Source of the DNA: Clostridia bacterium | GTDB lineage: Bacteria > Bacillota > Clostridia > Oscillospirales > CAG-272 | Assembly (NCBI GenBank): GCA_017522795.1 | Contig: JAFWXZ010000008.1 | Coordinates: forward strand, 1-51,500 | Direction of reading: 5' to 3' | Length of the DNA stretch: 51,500 nucleotides | Shown: piece after piece, positions 33,447 through 43,125 of the stretch | How the letters are laid out: the number at the start of each line of letters is the position of its first letter | Numbering within the stretch: position 1 is the first letter of the stretch | Made by a program: the position numbers and the translations under genes | Notes under the pieces: generated by a model | Told to the model about the DNA's origin: nothing | Seen by the model: the letters and a program-made list of their open reading frames with translations, nothing else | Database searches by the model: none

Positions 33447-36161
33447 ATGAAAAAAATTGTTTGTTTATTACTTATGATGCTTTTGACGTTCTCATTGGCA
33501 TCATGCTTCTTATTTACCCCTGATGGACCGGGGCCTGATAATCCTAATAAGGATCCCGGAGACGAAAAAGAAATATCGGAGAGTGAAAATATCATTAACG
33601 TATATTTAATTGCAGGCCAGTCCAACGCGGTTGGATACGGTATGGATACGGGCAAAGTTATTGCCAATTCGGATCATAGATTTACCGAGGGGTTTGAAAA
33701 CGTACTTTACTACGGCTCTCAGGAGCGTTGGAATGGCTCCTATCCTAACAAAAACTTTGCACCCGTAAAGCTTGGTATGGGAGTAGCCCATGATCGCTCC
33801 GGTGCAGAGATCGGAATTGCCTCTGCTCTTGCCGATAACGGAGAGATGAACGCAATAATTAAGTGCGCTGTTGGAGCTACACACCTTTACCCTGATACTC
33901 AGTACGAGGTTTCTATAAAGCAGGGCACATGGACGTCTCCTTCTTATATTGAAAACAACAACGTCGATCTCTCTGAAAACGAGATGATAGGCTATATGTA
34001 CAGTCGCTTTGAGCAGACTGTTAATGACGGCTTAAGACTTCTTATCGAAGATGGCTACACCCCAGTTATCAAAGGCGTGTGGTGGATGCAGGGAGAGGCA
34101 GAGATGTTTACTCTCGAAATGGCATCCGAGTACAGAGAGCTTTATAAGACTCTTATCCTTGATATGAGAAATACTCTAAGCGAGGTAACAGGATATGATT
34201 GCTCTGAGGTCCCCTTCATCTGCGGTTTACCCAAGTGGAATACAAAAAACAGCCCTCCTCCTGCATATCAGGGAATGGTTAGAACTGCCATGAAAACTGT
34301 TGCAGGCGAGCTTACCAACGTTGGCTACGTTGACTGCATGCCCCTTACTCAGCACGATGATTGGCACTTTGATGCCGCAGGTCAGAAGTATCTCGGCGAG
34401 CAGTTTATATCTTGTCTTGAGGAAATCGAAAGCAGCGAGATATTTGAAGAAAAAATCAGCATTGATAATGAGATTAAACTTTTGACTGCTGAGCGCAGCC
34501 TTGAGTTCAAGGCGGGACTTACAAATTACAGCAGCAAGAATAATTATGAGTACGGATTTATCATAGTTCCCACCTCAATATTAACAGAGAATAAAATTAA
34601 AGGTCAGTATATCGAAAAGCTCGACGGCATTGAATATATGAATATTCCCTGCGAGGTTACTGTAGAAAAAATAGATGAGGATTATTCCGACATCTACTTT
34701 GGCGCAAAGCTTTTGGACATCAAATACGAGAATATCAATACCTCATATACTGTAATAGCATATATCAAGAACGAGTACGGAGATTATCTCTACTCATCGT
34801 CTCATCTTTCAGCCAGCCTTGCAGAAATTGCAAGTGAAAGAATGTATGAGGAGAAAGAGGGCAGAGATGAGCTTCTGAAAATTGTAAACGAGGGTATAAA
34901 CTCTCTTGCCGGTCTTCCCGAGGGAAGCACGGACGCAACCTTTGACATAATGACGGAGGATAGAGTAGTAATCCGTTTCTCCGAGGCAAAAAGCGTACAT
35001 CAGCTTTCCGTAAGCAATTCTGTGGGTGCAGATTATTTTGTAAAATACACCTCCTCTGATCCTTCGGTTGCATCCGTTGACGAAAAGGGACTTATCACAG
35101 CTCATAAGCTTGGCGAGGCTGAGATCCTCGTTGAGTGTGCCGGAAGAAGCAAATCTGTCAGCCTTTTGGTTGAATCCGTAAGCGTCGGTGGAATTGAGCT
35201 TGACGGTATTATTTCTGATGGAGAATATGAAGGCGAGCTTATTTCGGCTAGCAACGGTAATCTGTCGGCAGACTTTAGCGGTATGATAAAGGATGGAATC
35301 CTCTATCTCGGCTTTACACTCACTCACGGTGAGTGGAGCCCCCTTAACAATAGCTGGTGGCTCAATGATAACATTGAGTTTAAGCTTGATAACGGAATAT
35401 CCTACACTGTAATATTATACGAGGGTGTCCCCGAGTATTCTGCGAATATCACCTACGGAATGTCAAAGACCGTTGAGGTGGATGGAAAGCTTGTTACTAC
35501 TACTGAGCTCTGTGTTGAGAATGTTGAGAGCGTACATCAGCTTAAGGTTGGTATGAACGGCACAAACTTCGGTTGGCTCGGTGCTATCTGGAACGATAAT
35601 TACAATCTTGGCATCATTTCCGAGGACGGCATCGTTATCAAAAAGCCTATTGATATCGGTAACGGTATAGTTCTTGACGGTAGCTTTGACGAGGACGTAT
35701 ATACCGAGGCAGTAAAGAACAACTCCATCTTTGCAAATGCAAACGGTGCTGATGTTACTATAATCGGTACACTCACCGATGGCGGCGTGCTTTACGGTGT
35801 TACGGTGGATCACACCCTTGCTCCCGAGTTGTCAACTAACGGAAGCAACGATTGGTGGACATATATGGGCATTGAGTTCCACTTTGACACTACCGATACA
35901 CAGTTTATGTTTCTTGCGAACAATCACACCTCAATAGGCAGGATGTTCGGCTACTGCACGTCGGTTGAGACCGACGGTGGATATAGATCCACTTTTGAAA
36001 TATTTATTCCTTATGAATCAATAGGCGTGAGCAAAGGAGTAAAATCTCTTAGCTTCACTGCGAGCGGTTGGTTTGAGAACGGTTGGTGTTGGATGCTCAA
36101 CAATAGCTGGAGTCCTTCTCACACCGTCACATCCAACGGACTCGCTGAATTAACAGAATAA
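33447..36161 (+). CDS. SASA-type (CE6) acetylesterase lipoprotein with Big_2 and CBM9-like domains
   Basis: A 904-residue lipoprotein (lipobox LASC, Cys20). The esterase domain (about 50-330) has NVYLIAGQSNAVG (nucleophile Ser in GQSN), GAEIGIASAL, the VWWMQGEAEM block and the DDWHFDAAGQKYLG His, so the CE6 motifs are complete. Middle residues about 340-460 form a domain I cannot name. A Big_2-like Ig domain follows (about 500-580: YTSSDPSVASVDEKGLITA). Two CBM9-like domains end the protein (about 585-715 and 720-904), each with an LDG(I/S) start and HFD/FKLD-type strands. It likely deacetylates the same glycan as the esterase at 23603, with a different domain build. AGGTG precedes ATG 33447. 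Confidence 0.83.
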   Translation: MKKIVCLLLMMLLTFSLASCFLFTPDGPGPDNPNKDPGDEKEISESENIINVYLIAGQSNAVGYGMDTGKVIANSDHRFTEGFENVLYYGSQERWNGSYPNKNFAPVKLGMGVAHDRSGAEIGIASALADNGEMNAIIKCAVGATHLYPDTQYEVSIKQGTWTSPSYIENNNVDLSENEMIGYMYSRFEQTVNDGLRLLIEDGYTPVIKGVWWMQGEAEMFTLEMASEYRELYKTLILDMRNTLSEVTGYDCSEVPFICGLPKWNTKNSPPPAYQGMVRTAMKTVAGELTNVGYVDCMPLTQHDDWHFDAAGQKYLGEQFISCLEEIESSEIFEEKISIDNEIKLLTAERSLEFKAGLTNYSSKNNYEYGFIIVPTSILTENKIKGQYIEKLDGIEYMNIPCEVTVEKIDEDYSDIYFGAKLLDIKYENINTSYTVIAYIKNEYGDYLYSSSHLSASLAEIASERMYEEKEGRDELLKIVNEGINSLAGLPEGSTDATFDIMTEDRVVIRFSEAKSVHQLSVSNSVGADYFVKYTSSDPSVASVDEKGLITAHKLGEAEILVECAGRSKSVSLLVESVSVGGIELDGIISDGEYEGELISASNGNLSADFSGMIKDGILYLGFTLTHGEWSPLNNSWWLNDNIEFKLDNGISYTVILYEGVPEYSANITYGMSKTVEVDGKLVTTTELCVENVESVHQLKVGMNGTNFGWLGAIWNDNYNLGIISEDGIVIKKPIDIGNGIVLDGSFDEDVYTEAVKNNSIFANANGADVTIIGTLTDGGVLYGVTVDHTLAPELSTNGSNDWWTYMGIEFHFDTTDTQFMFLANNHTSIGRMFGYCTSVETDGGYRSTFEIFIPYESIGVSKGVKSLSFTASGWFENGWCWMLNNSWSPSHTVTSNGLAELTE

Positions 36162-36172
36162 GAGGAATTACT

Positions 36173-39100
36173 ATGAAAAATAGTCTTTTAGTTTTAATTT
36201 TAGTTCTTGTTCTTACAGTTTGCTGCTCTTGCGGACTGTTTCACAAACACGCCTTTTCCGACAGCTATTCATACGATGATACAAACCATTGGCATGAGTG
36301 CGAGTGCGGAGAAAAGGCAGACGTTACAGAACACTCCTGGAACAAGGGTGTGGTTACCTTAAAGCCTACCGCCGAAAGCGAGGGCGAGAGAACCTATTTT
36401 TGTAATATTTGTCGCGGCAAGAAGATCGAGAAGATCGACAAGCTTGATCCCGGTCATACCCACGCATACGATAAGCTTAATAACGATGAGAATTATCACT
36501 GGTACGAGTGCGAGTGCGGCGAAATTAATTCAAAGCTCACCCACGCATTTGACAGCGGAGTTATCACTCAGCATCCCACCACCGATAGCGAGGGCGTAAA
36601 AACCTATACTTGTTCGGTTTGTAATTATGAAAAGACCGAGAAGCTTGATAAGCTTGATCCCGATCATACTACCCATGAGTATAGCATCAGCGCAAGCGAC
36701 GAGGAGAGCCATTGGCTCGAGTGCGTTTGCGGCGAAAGAAAGGATGTTACAGCTCATGCATTTGATGGCGGCGTTGAAACCATCCCGGCAGGTGAAAACA
36801 GCATCGGCATCAAGACTTTTACCTGTAGGGATTGCGGACGCAAGGTATCCGAGAATATTCCCGCGCAGCATGCAAACGGACTCTCCTTCCTTCAGTCCAC
36901 ACATTACAGAATTACAAACAAGCTTGCAAAAACTCCTCTGACGGTTGAGGCAGAAATTCAGGTTAGCCCCAGCGTTAGCGGCAGAGCAGGCGCTATTTTC
37001 GGCAATTACTACGGTATCAGACAGGATTGGCTGCTTGAAATATATGATAATGGTACGCCCAGATTCTATTTCTCTGATGCCGCAGGCAACGTTAAGGATT
37101 ACAGATTTGATCAGGTTGATGTAAGATCCAACGATTTTGTACATATCGCTCTCGTAGTTGACTATGAGAACCGCGGTGTACACTTCTACCTTGACGGTGT
37201 GCTTGAGCAGACCGTAGCTATGGACGTTGACCTTGCTGCCGATATTACAAGATATCAGTTCGTAGTCGGCGGCGACAACAGAAGCAACAATGGAATCTAT
37301 TTCAAGGGACAGATCCGTTCTGTTTCCGCATATTCCGATATAAGAACTGCCGACGAGATCGCTCGCTCGGCTGAGTGCGGAACTAATCTTTATGCCGATA
37401 ATCTTCTCCTCTCCTTCCTGCTTAATAAGGATTGCGCAGGCAATGATATCGAGGACCTTACAGGTAACGGCTATGACATTCCTAAGGAATGGCTTGACAG
37501 CCACAAGCCCACCCTCGATTATGCATATTCCTTCGCTGTCGTAGGCGATACACAGTGGCTCTCCAAGTATCAGAACGGAAAGATGGCGGGCATCTACGAA
37601 TGGATCCTTGATAACAAGGATGACAAGAAGATCGCTCACGTATTCGGTCTTGGTGACATCACTGAGGATTGGAATACCGCTGGCAAGGAGGCTGAGTGGA
37701 TAAAGGCTCAGGAGCACATCTATAAGCTCAACGGCATTATTCCTTACTCTCTCGTTCGCGGTAACCACGACGAGTCAAAATATTTCAATAAGTATTTTGC
37801 AACCGAGGAATATATGAGCCAGTTCGACGGCTTATATATGGTTGAGGGCGACATCAGAAACTCCTACAAGCTCTTTACTATCGGTTCCACCGATTATCTC
37901 TTTATGACTCTTGATTTCGGCGCAAGTGATGAGATGCTTGCTTGGGCAAACGAGGTAGTTCTTGCTCATCCCAATCACAGAGTTATTGTTACAACTCACG
38001 GCTATCAGGGCTTTGACGGAAATCATCTTTCTTATGACAATACCCCCTCAAACGGCGGTATGGCAGCTGCAAATGACGTCGATACCAGCGTTGGCAATAA
38101 CAACAGAGGCTATAATAACGGTCTTGCAATCTGGGAAAAGTTCGTATCTCTTCATCCCAATATCTTCCTCGTTCTGAGCGGTCATACTCCCGATGAAGAC
38201 GTTGTTGTTCTTGAGTCCAAGGGTGTTCACGGCAATACTGTAACACAGATGCTTATCGACGCTCAGTGGATGGATCCTCAGAAGGACGGCACAGGCATGG
38301 TTTGTATGCTTTACTTCTCTGAGGACGGTAGACAGATGGAGGTCGAGTGGATCTGCACCGACACAGGTAAGTATTATAAGGAAATGAACCAGTTTGCTCA
38401 TGACATTTCCGGCAGCTTTGACGTTCCCACTCACGTTTTTAAGAACGCTTATGATGAGGAAAATCACCACAAGGCCTGTGAGTGCGGCTACATTATCGAC
38501 GAGCAGCCTCATACCTTTGACGGCGGCGTGCTTAACTCCGACGGATTTATGGTTTATTCCTGTGAGTGTGGCTACAAGAGAGTTGCATCTGCAACAGATG
38601 ATCCCGTCGCAAAGGAGCTTCAGGTGCTTCTCGAGGAGTATTATAATAACGGAACATACTTTGTAGGATCTTATTTCTTCGGCGGTGACAGATTCTGGAT
38701 CGATGATGCTGAGGACTATAAGCTTACTGCTGATTATCTCACTCTTTACGATTTAATTATGGGGCGCTACGGCGATCTTAGACTTGACCTCGGCTGGAAC
38801 AAGTACGAGGGAGTTTACTCTTCCTCTAACGAAAGCACCGTCAAGGGCCTTGCTATGCTTACTCAGATGGCAAAGGCGGATGAGGTTAACGTAAGCGGAC
38901 TTACGAAGGTAAGCATTGAGGCAGACGGTGCGCAGCTTATTATTAAGCTTTATACAGGAGACAGCGTATCCTCCACCACCGCGGTAGGCCTTTATGCTAC
39001 TACCACCTACGTGACGCACGCAGGCGATACAGTTGACGTGATTTACACCAAGGTTGGCGCGGATCATTTGTGCGAAATAATCGCTCCCACTCTTGCAGGC

Positions 39101-41233
39101 TACGTTGCAGAGTATGACAGGATCATCATTGATTCCCGTCATTCCTCTCTTACAAGAACTGTTTACTATTCCACAGTCTCCATTTGGGACGGCGTATCTG
39201 TAAGCACTTCGCTTAAGGGATCGGGTACTGAGGAGGATCCCTTCCTTATTGAAAGTGGCGCAGATCTTGCATATCTCAGAGATGTTGTAAATTCCGCGGC
39301 AGCAAAAACACCCAATTTCTCCGGCAAGTATTTCAAGATGACACAGTCTATTGACCTTGACGGTATAGATCTCTTCATTGGCTCTTATCCCGGTTGGGCA
39401 GACCGCCGTGGCTTCTACGGCTTCTTCGACGGTAATCATTGCACCATCAGAGGACTTGATAACACAAGCTCGCTCTTCGGTACGATTGAGGGAGGTTGGC
39501 TTAAGGACCTTTCGGTTTACGGTAAGGTAAACGGTGGAGCTACAGTTGGCGGTATTGTAGGCTACGTCGCTAACGGAGGCAGACTTGAAAACCTTACAAG
39601 CTATGTTACCGTAAAGGGCAACAACACCCTCGGCGGCGTTGTCGGTAATGCAGAGAATCAGGCATCCACAGTTATTAATTGTACAAACTACGGTAGCGTT
39701 ACCGGCTCCAGCTATATTCTTGGCGGTATCGCAGGCTCTGGCGGACACGACTTCATTAACTGTGTAAACTTTGGTGACGTTACAAGCACAGGCAACGATG
39801 TTGTTGGCGGTATTATCGGCTCAACAAAGAACACCGGTACTATCTCTAATTGCTATAACTACGGTAAAATCAACGCAAGAGGTAAGGCAGGCGGTATTAT
39901 AGGACTTGCTAACAAGCCTGTTAAGAACTGTGTAAACTATGGTGACATTAACGGTACATGGGCGCTTGGCGGTATTGTAGGTTACGTTAAGCAGGAGGAT
40001 AACGCATCTATTTCGGATTGCGTAAACTTCGGTAATATTACGGCAACCTCCACCGGAATTGGCGGTATCTTCGGTATTCTTGAGGGTGGCGCAGCATCGG
40101 CGGGAAGAGTAACCGTAACAGGCTGTGTAAATAACGGCAACGTAAGCGGCACCTGGGGTATTGGAGGTATCGTTGGAGATGCTCCCGGTAGTATTATCGA
40201 TTGTATAAATAACGGCACAATTAGTGCTAAGGGAGACCTTGGCGGTATTATAGGTAAGGCTTACGGCGAGATCACAGGATGTGTAAACAACGGTGAGATC
40301 ATTGGAGCACAGACTATTATCGGCGGTATAGTTGGACGACTTCACGTTACGACTCACTATGTTGCTATTATGACAACAAACCGGCAGAACGGTAGTGTTA
40401 CAGGTCCCGACGCACAGCAGATCATTGGAAAGACCGAAGGCACGGTTGAGGAACTTATCACTGTTAACAAGGACGTTATTGGTATCAACCACCGCGGTTG
40501 GTACAAGGCACCTGAAAATACACTTTCCGCATACAGAGAATCTGCAAAGCAGGGCTTTAAGTATGTAGAATGTGATGTATTATTTACAAAAGACGGAGTT
40601 CCTGTGCTTTTGCACGATGATACTATCGACCGTACATCTAACGGTAGCGGTGCTGTCAGCTCCTTTACATACGAGCAACTTTTGCAGTATGACTTCTCCT
40701 ATGACGACAATGATAAAGACAATGATTTCAGCGCGTACAGAGGAGAGAAGATCCCTACCTTTGCAGAGTTTATCGCTCTTTGCAAGGAGCTTGAACTTCA
40801 CGCTTACGTAGAGATCAAGGGCAGCATAACTGCCGCGCAGGCAGATCAGCTTGTTAAGATTGTATCCGATGCTGGTATGCTTGATGACGTTTCATGGCTC
40901 AGCTTCTCGGGTGACGCCCTTGCCAAGATCGTAGATATCGATAGCGGCGCGCGAGTTGTTTGGGTTATGACCGACACCAACGCTGCAAAGATCGAGGCGA
41001 ACAACCTTCCCTTCGCTAAGGAAAACCTTATGACAGGCGAGAACGTTGTAGTATTCGACCTTTGGCACAGCCTCGCAAAGCAGGATGTTTGTGATCTCCT
41101 TAAGACAAACGGCATTCTCCTTGAGGTCTGGACAATGAACGACGCGTCTGGTATACTCAAGCTGAATCCCTACGTTACGGGTGTAACAAGCGATATGTAC
41201 GATGCATCTCAGCTTGCAAATTCGGCTAAATAA
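36173..41233 (+). CDS. Metallophosphoesterase-GLUG-GDPD multidomain surface lipoprotein
   Basis: A 1686-residue lipoprotein (lipobox CCSC, Cys20). Order: His/Cys modules (about 24-235, with CECGE, CNICR, CSVCN and CRDCG pairs); a LamG-like jelly roll (about 243-410); a calcineurin-like metallophosphoesterase (about 455-730) with FAVVGDTQW, GLGDITED, RGNHDE, TTHGYQG and LSGHTPDE; a short Cys segment; a lead-in VSIWDGVSVSTSLKGSGTEEDP (first 20 residues of a conserved block); GLUG repeats (about 1120-1395); and a C-terminal glycerophosphodiester phosphodiesterase (about 1438-1686) with NHRGWYKAPENT, ECDVLFTKDGVPVLLHDDTIDRTSNGSG-type blocks, EIKG and VWTMND. Both active sites look intact. It could cleave phosphodiester-linked glycerol or sugars outside the cell and dephosphorylate the products. 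AGAGGAA precedes ATG 36173. Confidence 0.88.
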   Translation: MKNSLLVLILVLVLTVCCSCGLFHKHAFSDSYSYDDTNHWHECECGEKADVTEHSWNKGVVTLKPTAESEGERTYFCNICRGKKIEKIDKLDPGHTHAYDKLNNDENYHWYECECGEINSKLTHAFDSGVITQHPTTDSEGVKTYTCSVCNYEKTEKLDKLDPDHTTHEYSISASDEESHWLECVCGERKDVTAHAFDGGVETIPAGENSIGIKTFTCRDCGRKVSENIPAQHANGLSFLQSTHYRITNKLAKTPLTVEAEIQVSPSVSGRAGAIFGNYYGIRQDWLLEIYDNGTPRFYFSDAAGNVKDYRFDQVDVRSNDFVHIALVVDYENRGVHFYLDGVLEQTVAMDVDLAADITRYQFVVGGDNRSNNGIYFKGQIRSVSAYSDIRTADEIARSAECGTNLYADNLLLSFLLNKDCAGNDIEDLTGNGYDIPKEWLDSHKPTLDYAYSFAVVGDTQWLSKYQNGKMAGIYEWILDNKDDKKIAHVFGLGDITEDWNTAGKEAEWIKAQEHIYKLNGIIPYSLVRGNHDESKYFNKYFATEEYMSQFDGLYMVEGDIRNSYKLFTIGSTDYLFMTLDFGASDEMLAWANEVVLAHPNHRVIVTTHGYQGFDGNHLSYDNTPSNGGMAAANDVDTSVGNNNRGYNNGLAIWEKFVSLHPNIFLVLSGHTPDEDVVVLESKGVHGNTVTQMLIDAQWMDPQKDGTGMVCMLYFSEDGRQMEVEWICTDTGKYYKEMNQFAHDISGSFDVPTHVFKNAYDEENHHKACECGYIIDEQPHTFDGGVLNSDGFMVYSCECGYKRVASATDDPVAKELQVLLEEYYNNGTYFVGSYFFGGDRFWIDDAEDYKLTADYLTLYDLIMGRYGDLRLDLGWNKYEGVYSSSNESTVKGLAMLTQMAKADEVNVSGLTKVSIEADGAQLIIKLYTGDSVSSTTAVGLYATTTYVTHAGDTVDVIYTKVGADHLCEIIAPTLAGYVAEYDRIIIDSRHSSLTRTVYYSTVSIWDGVSVSTSLKGSGTEEDPFLIESGADLAYLRDVVNSAAAKTPNFSGKYFKMTQSIDLDGIDLFIGSYPGWADRRGFYGFFDGNHCTIRGLDNTSSLFGTIEGGWLKDLSVYGKVNGGATVGGIVGYVANGGRLENLTSYVTVKGNNTLGGVVGNAENQASTVINCTNYGSVTGSSYILGGIAGSGGHDFINCVNFGDVTSTGNDVVGGIIGSTKNTGTISNCYNYGKINARGKAGGIIGLANKPVKNCVNYGDINGTWALGGIVGYVKQEDNASISDCVNFGNITATSTGIGGIFGILEGGAASAGRVTVTGCVNNGNVSGTWGIGGIVGDAPGSIIDCINNGTISAKGDLGGIIGKAYGEITGCVNNGEIIGAQTIIGGIVGRLHVTTHYVAIMTTNRQNGSVTGPDAQQIIGKTEGTVEELITVNKDVIGINHRGWYKAPENTLSAYRESAKQGFKYVECDVLFTKDGVPVLLHDDTIDRTSNGSGAVSSFTYEQLLQYDFSYDDNDKDNDFSAYRGEKIPTFAEFIALCKELELHAYVEIKGSITAAQADQLVKIVSDAGMLDDVSWLSFSGDALAKIVDIDSGARVVWVMTDTNAAKIEANNLPFAKENLMTGENVVVFDLWHSLAKQDVCDLLKTNGILLEVWTMNDASGILKLNPYVTGVTSDMYDASQLANSAK

Positions 41234-41242
41234 ATATTAATT

Positions 41243-41301
41243 TGGGCAATAGAGGATAGCATCCTCTGCCACCTGCACCTAGCGTGCAGGTGGCAGGCCC
41301 A
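41243..41301 (+). promoter_or_regulatory. Compact three-helix RNA element / intercistronic hairpins
   Basis: An outer 5-base stem TGGGC/GCCCA (41243-41247, 41297-41301) encloses two hairpins: GAGGAT-agc-ATCCTC (41252-41266) and TGCCACCTGCAC-ctagc-GTGCAGGTGGCA (41267-41295). ACAAGATTTTTC follows, so it may be a terminator or a processing site. It fills the first half of the 148-base gap after the 1686-residue protein; a candidate promoter occupies the second half. Confidence 0.5.
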
Positions 41302-41327
41302 CAAGATTTTTCTATAATAAAGCACAT

Positions 41328-41355
41328 TTGCTTAAAATGTATTTTCTTATATAAA
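41328..41355 (+). promoter_or_regulatory. Candidate internal promoter before the GH2 gene
   Basis: TTGCTT (41328-41333) and TATAAA (41350-41355) with a 16-base spacer, about 27 bases before the start codon. With the hairpins just upstream it suggests a separate transcript for the GH2-to-galE block. Confidence 0.45.
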
Positions 41356-41381
41356 AATCATACACGCAAGGAGTTTTTAGT

Positions 41382-43118
41382 ATGTTCATTTTAAGAAACG
41401 AGTATCCCAGACCTCACTTTAGAAGGGACAATTGGTTATCGCTAAACGGCATCTGGGAGTTTGAGTTTGACGATGCTCATAGCGGCGAGGATAGAGGCAT
41501 TCATAACGGAAATGTGAAGCTTAACAGGGAGATAAACGTTCCTTTTACATATCAGTACGCTGAGAGCGGAATTGGAGAGAGAGAGCATCACGATACCCTC
41601 TGGTATAGAAGAAGCTTTAGGTATGATCAGTCACAGGGGAACGTTATCCTCGGCTTTAACGCCAGCGACTACGTTACGACAGTATGGGTAAACGGCATCT
41701 ACGTTGGCTCTCATCAGGGCGGATTTTCTCCGTTTACTTTTGATATTACAAGACATGTTAAGACAGGGAATAACTATATCGTCATCAAATGCTACGATCC
41801 ACTCGATCCTACTATCCCAAGAGGAAAGCAGTCTTGGCTTAATGATCCCTTCAGCTGTTGGTACGTGCCCAACAGTGGAATTTGGCAGAGCGTTTGGCTT
41901 GATTTTGTCGGTGAAGATTCTATTGATGACTTTTCTATAACGCCCGATATTGATACGAATTCCTTTAGCGGTGAGATAAAGCTTCGCAATTCTCTTGCAG
42001 ACGTTATTGAAATTAAGGTATTATATGAAAACAGGCTTGTAAAGCGCCAGATGTTCTCGACCGATGGAAGATACACTCGCTATACTGTAAATCTTATGGA
42101 AGCGAATTTTGTCGATGAGATAACATATTGGGCGCCTGAGCATCCAAACCTTTTCTACGTAGACATTTCGCTTTATAAGGATAATGCGCTGCTCGACACA
42201 GTTCACACAAGATTCGGTATGAGAAAGATCAGCGTCCTCGACGGTCAGATCCTCCTTAATAATAAGCCTCTCTATCAGCGTCTTATTCTTGATCAAGGAT
42301 ATTGGAAAAATTCCGGTCTTACTCCTCCTTCGGTTGATGCCATAAGAAGAGACGTAGAGCTTACTAAGGAGATGGGCTTTAACGGAGCAAGAAAGCATCA
42401 GAAGTTTGAGGATCCCTACTACTATTATTACGCCGACGAGCTTGGACTTCTCACCTGGTGCGAGATGCCTTCGTCCTATAATTTCAATTCCGATGAGATA
42501 TCCTACGTAACGCGCGAGTGGCAGGAGATCGTTAATACAGCAAAGAAATTTTCCTCGATCATTACCTACGTTCCCGTAAATGAGTCTTGGGGAATAAGAA
42601 AAGTGCTTACAAGTGGGGAACAGCAGAATTTCGCAAGATCGCTTTACTATCTGACAAAGTCGCTTGATAAGTCAAGGCTTGTATCCACAAACGACGGTTG
42701 GGAAAACATTTCCGACAGCGATATTCTCGCTATTCATGATTATGCAAGCCTTGGAGCAGAACTTGGTGCAAAGTATAATGACTTTACATACAACGAGGGA
42801 TTCCAGACCTTCAGACGCGTGCTTGCCAATGGCAATGAATATATGGGTCAGCCCGTTCTTCTCACCGAGTTTGGCGGTGTTATGTTTGAGAGAGATCAGA
42901 ACAACGGTAATTGGGGCTATAACTCGGCGGCAAAAAGCGACGAAGAGTTCCTTGAGAGATTAAAGGAATTGGTTGACGGTATTTATAATGCAGACTTCCG
43001 GGGCTTCTGCTACACTCAGCTTACCGACGTTCAGCAGGAGGTAAACGGTCTTTTGGATGATATGCATAATCCTAAGCTTGATCCTGCCAACATCAAAGAT
43101 ATCCTTGATAAAAAATAA
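41382..43118 (+). CDS. Cytoplasmic GH2 beta-galactosidase/glucuronidase-like enzyme
   Basis: A 578-residue GH2 enzyme with no signal peptide. The jelly-roll sugar-binding domain (about 1-180: LSLNGIWEFEFDD, LWYRRSF, VWVNGIYVGSHQGGFSPFTFDI) and the Ig-like domain (about 185-285) lead into a TIM barrel. Its acid/base is Glu401 in PVNESWG and its nucleophile Glu496 in LLTEFGG. It is short for LacZ (about 1000) but normal for compact GH2 enzymes of gut Clostridia. A role on galactosides fits the galK/galE genes downstream, but beta-glucuronidase or beta-mannosidase activity cannot be excluded. CAAGGAG lies 9-10 bases before ATG 41382. Confidence 0.88.
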   Translation: MFILRNEYPRPHFRRDNWLSLNGIWEFEFDDAHSGEDRGIHNGNVKLNREINVPFTYQYAESGIGEREHHDTLWYRRSFRYDQSQGNVILGFNASDYVTTVWVNGIYVGSHQGGFSPFTFDITRHVKTGNNYIVIKCYDPLDPTIPRGKQSWLNDPFSCWYVPNSGIWQSVWLDFVGEDSIDDFSITPDIDTNSFSGEIKLRNSLADVIEIKVLYENRLVKRQMFSTDGRYTRYTVNLMEANFVDEITYWAPEHPNLFYVDISLYKDNALLDTVHTRFGMRKISVLDGQILLNNKPLYQRLILDQGYWKNSGLTPPSVDAIRRDVELTKEMGFNGARKHQKFEDPYYYYYADELGLLTWCEMPSSYNFNSDEISYVTREWQEIVNTAKKFSSIITYVPVNESWGIRKVLTSGEQQNFARSLYYLTKSLDKSRLVSTNDGWENISDSDILAIHDYASLGAELGAKYNDFTYNEGFQTFRRVLANGNEYMGQPVLLTEFGGVMFERDQNNGNWGYNSAAKSDEEFLERLKELVDGIYNADFRGFCYTQLTDVQQEVNGLLDDMHNPKLDPANIKDILDKK

Positions 43119-43125
43119 TTAACTT

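Noticed and set aside
38753-39748. A 331-codon minus-strand frame inside the 1686-residue gene
   Set aside because: Shadow of the GLUG lead-in region, without start signals.
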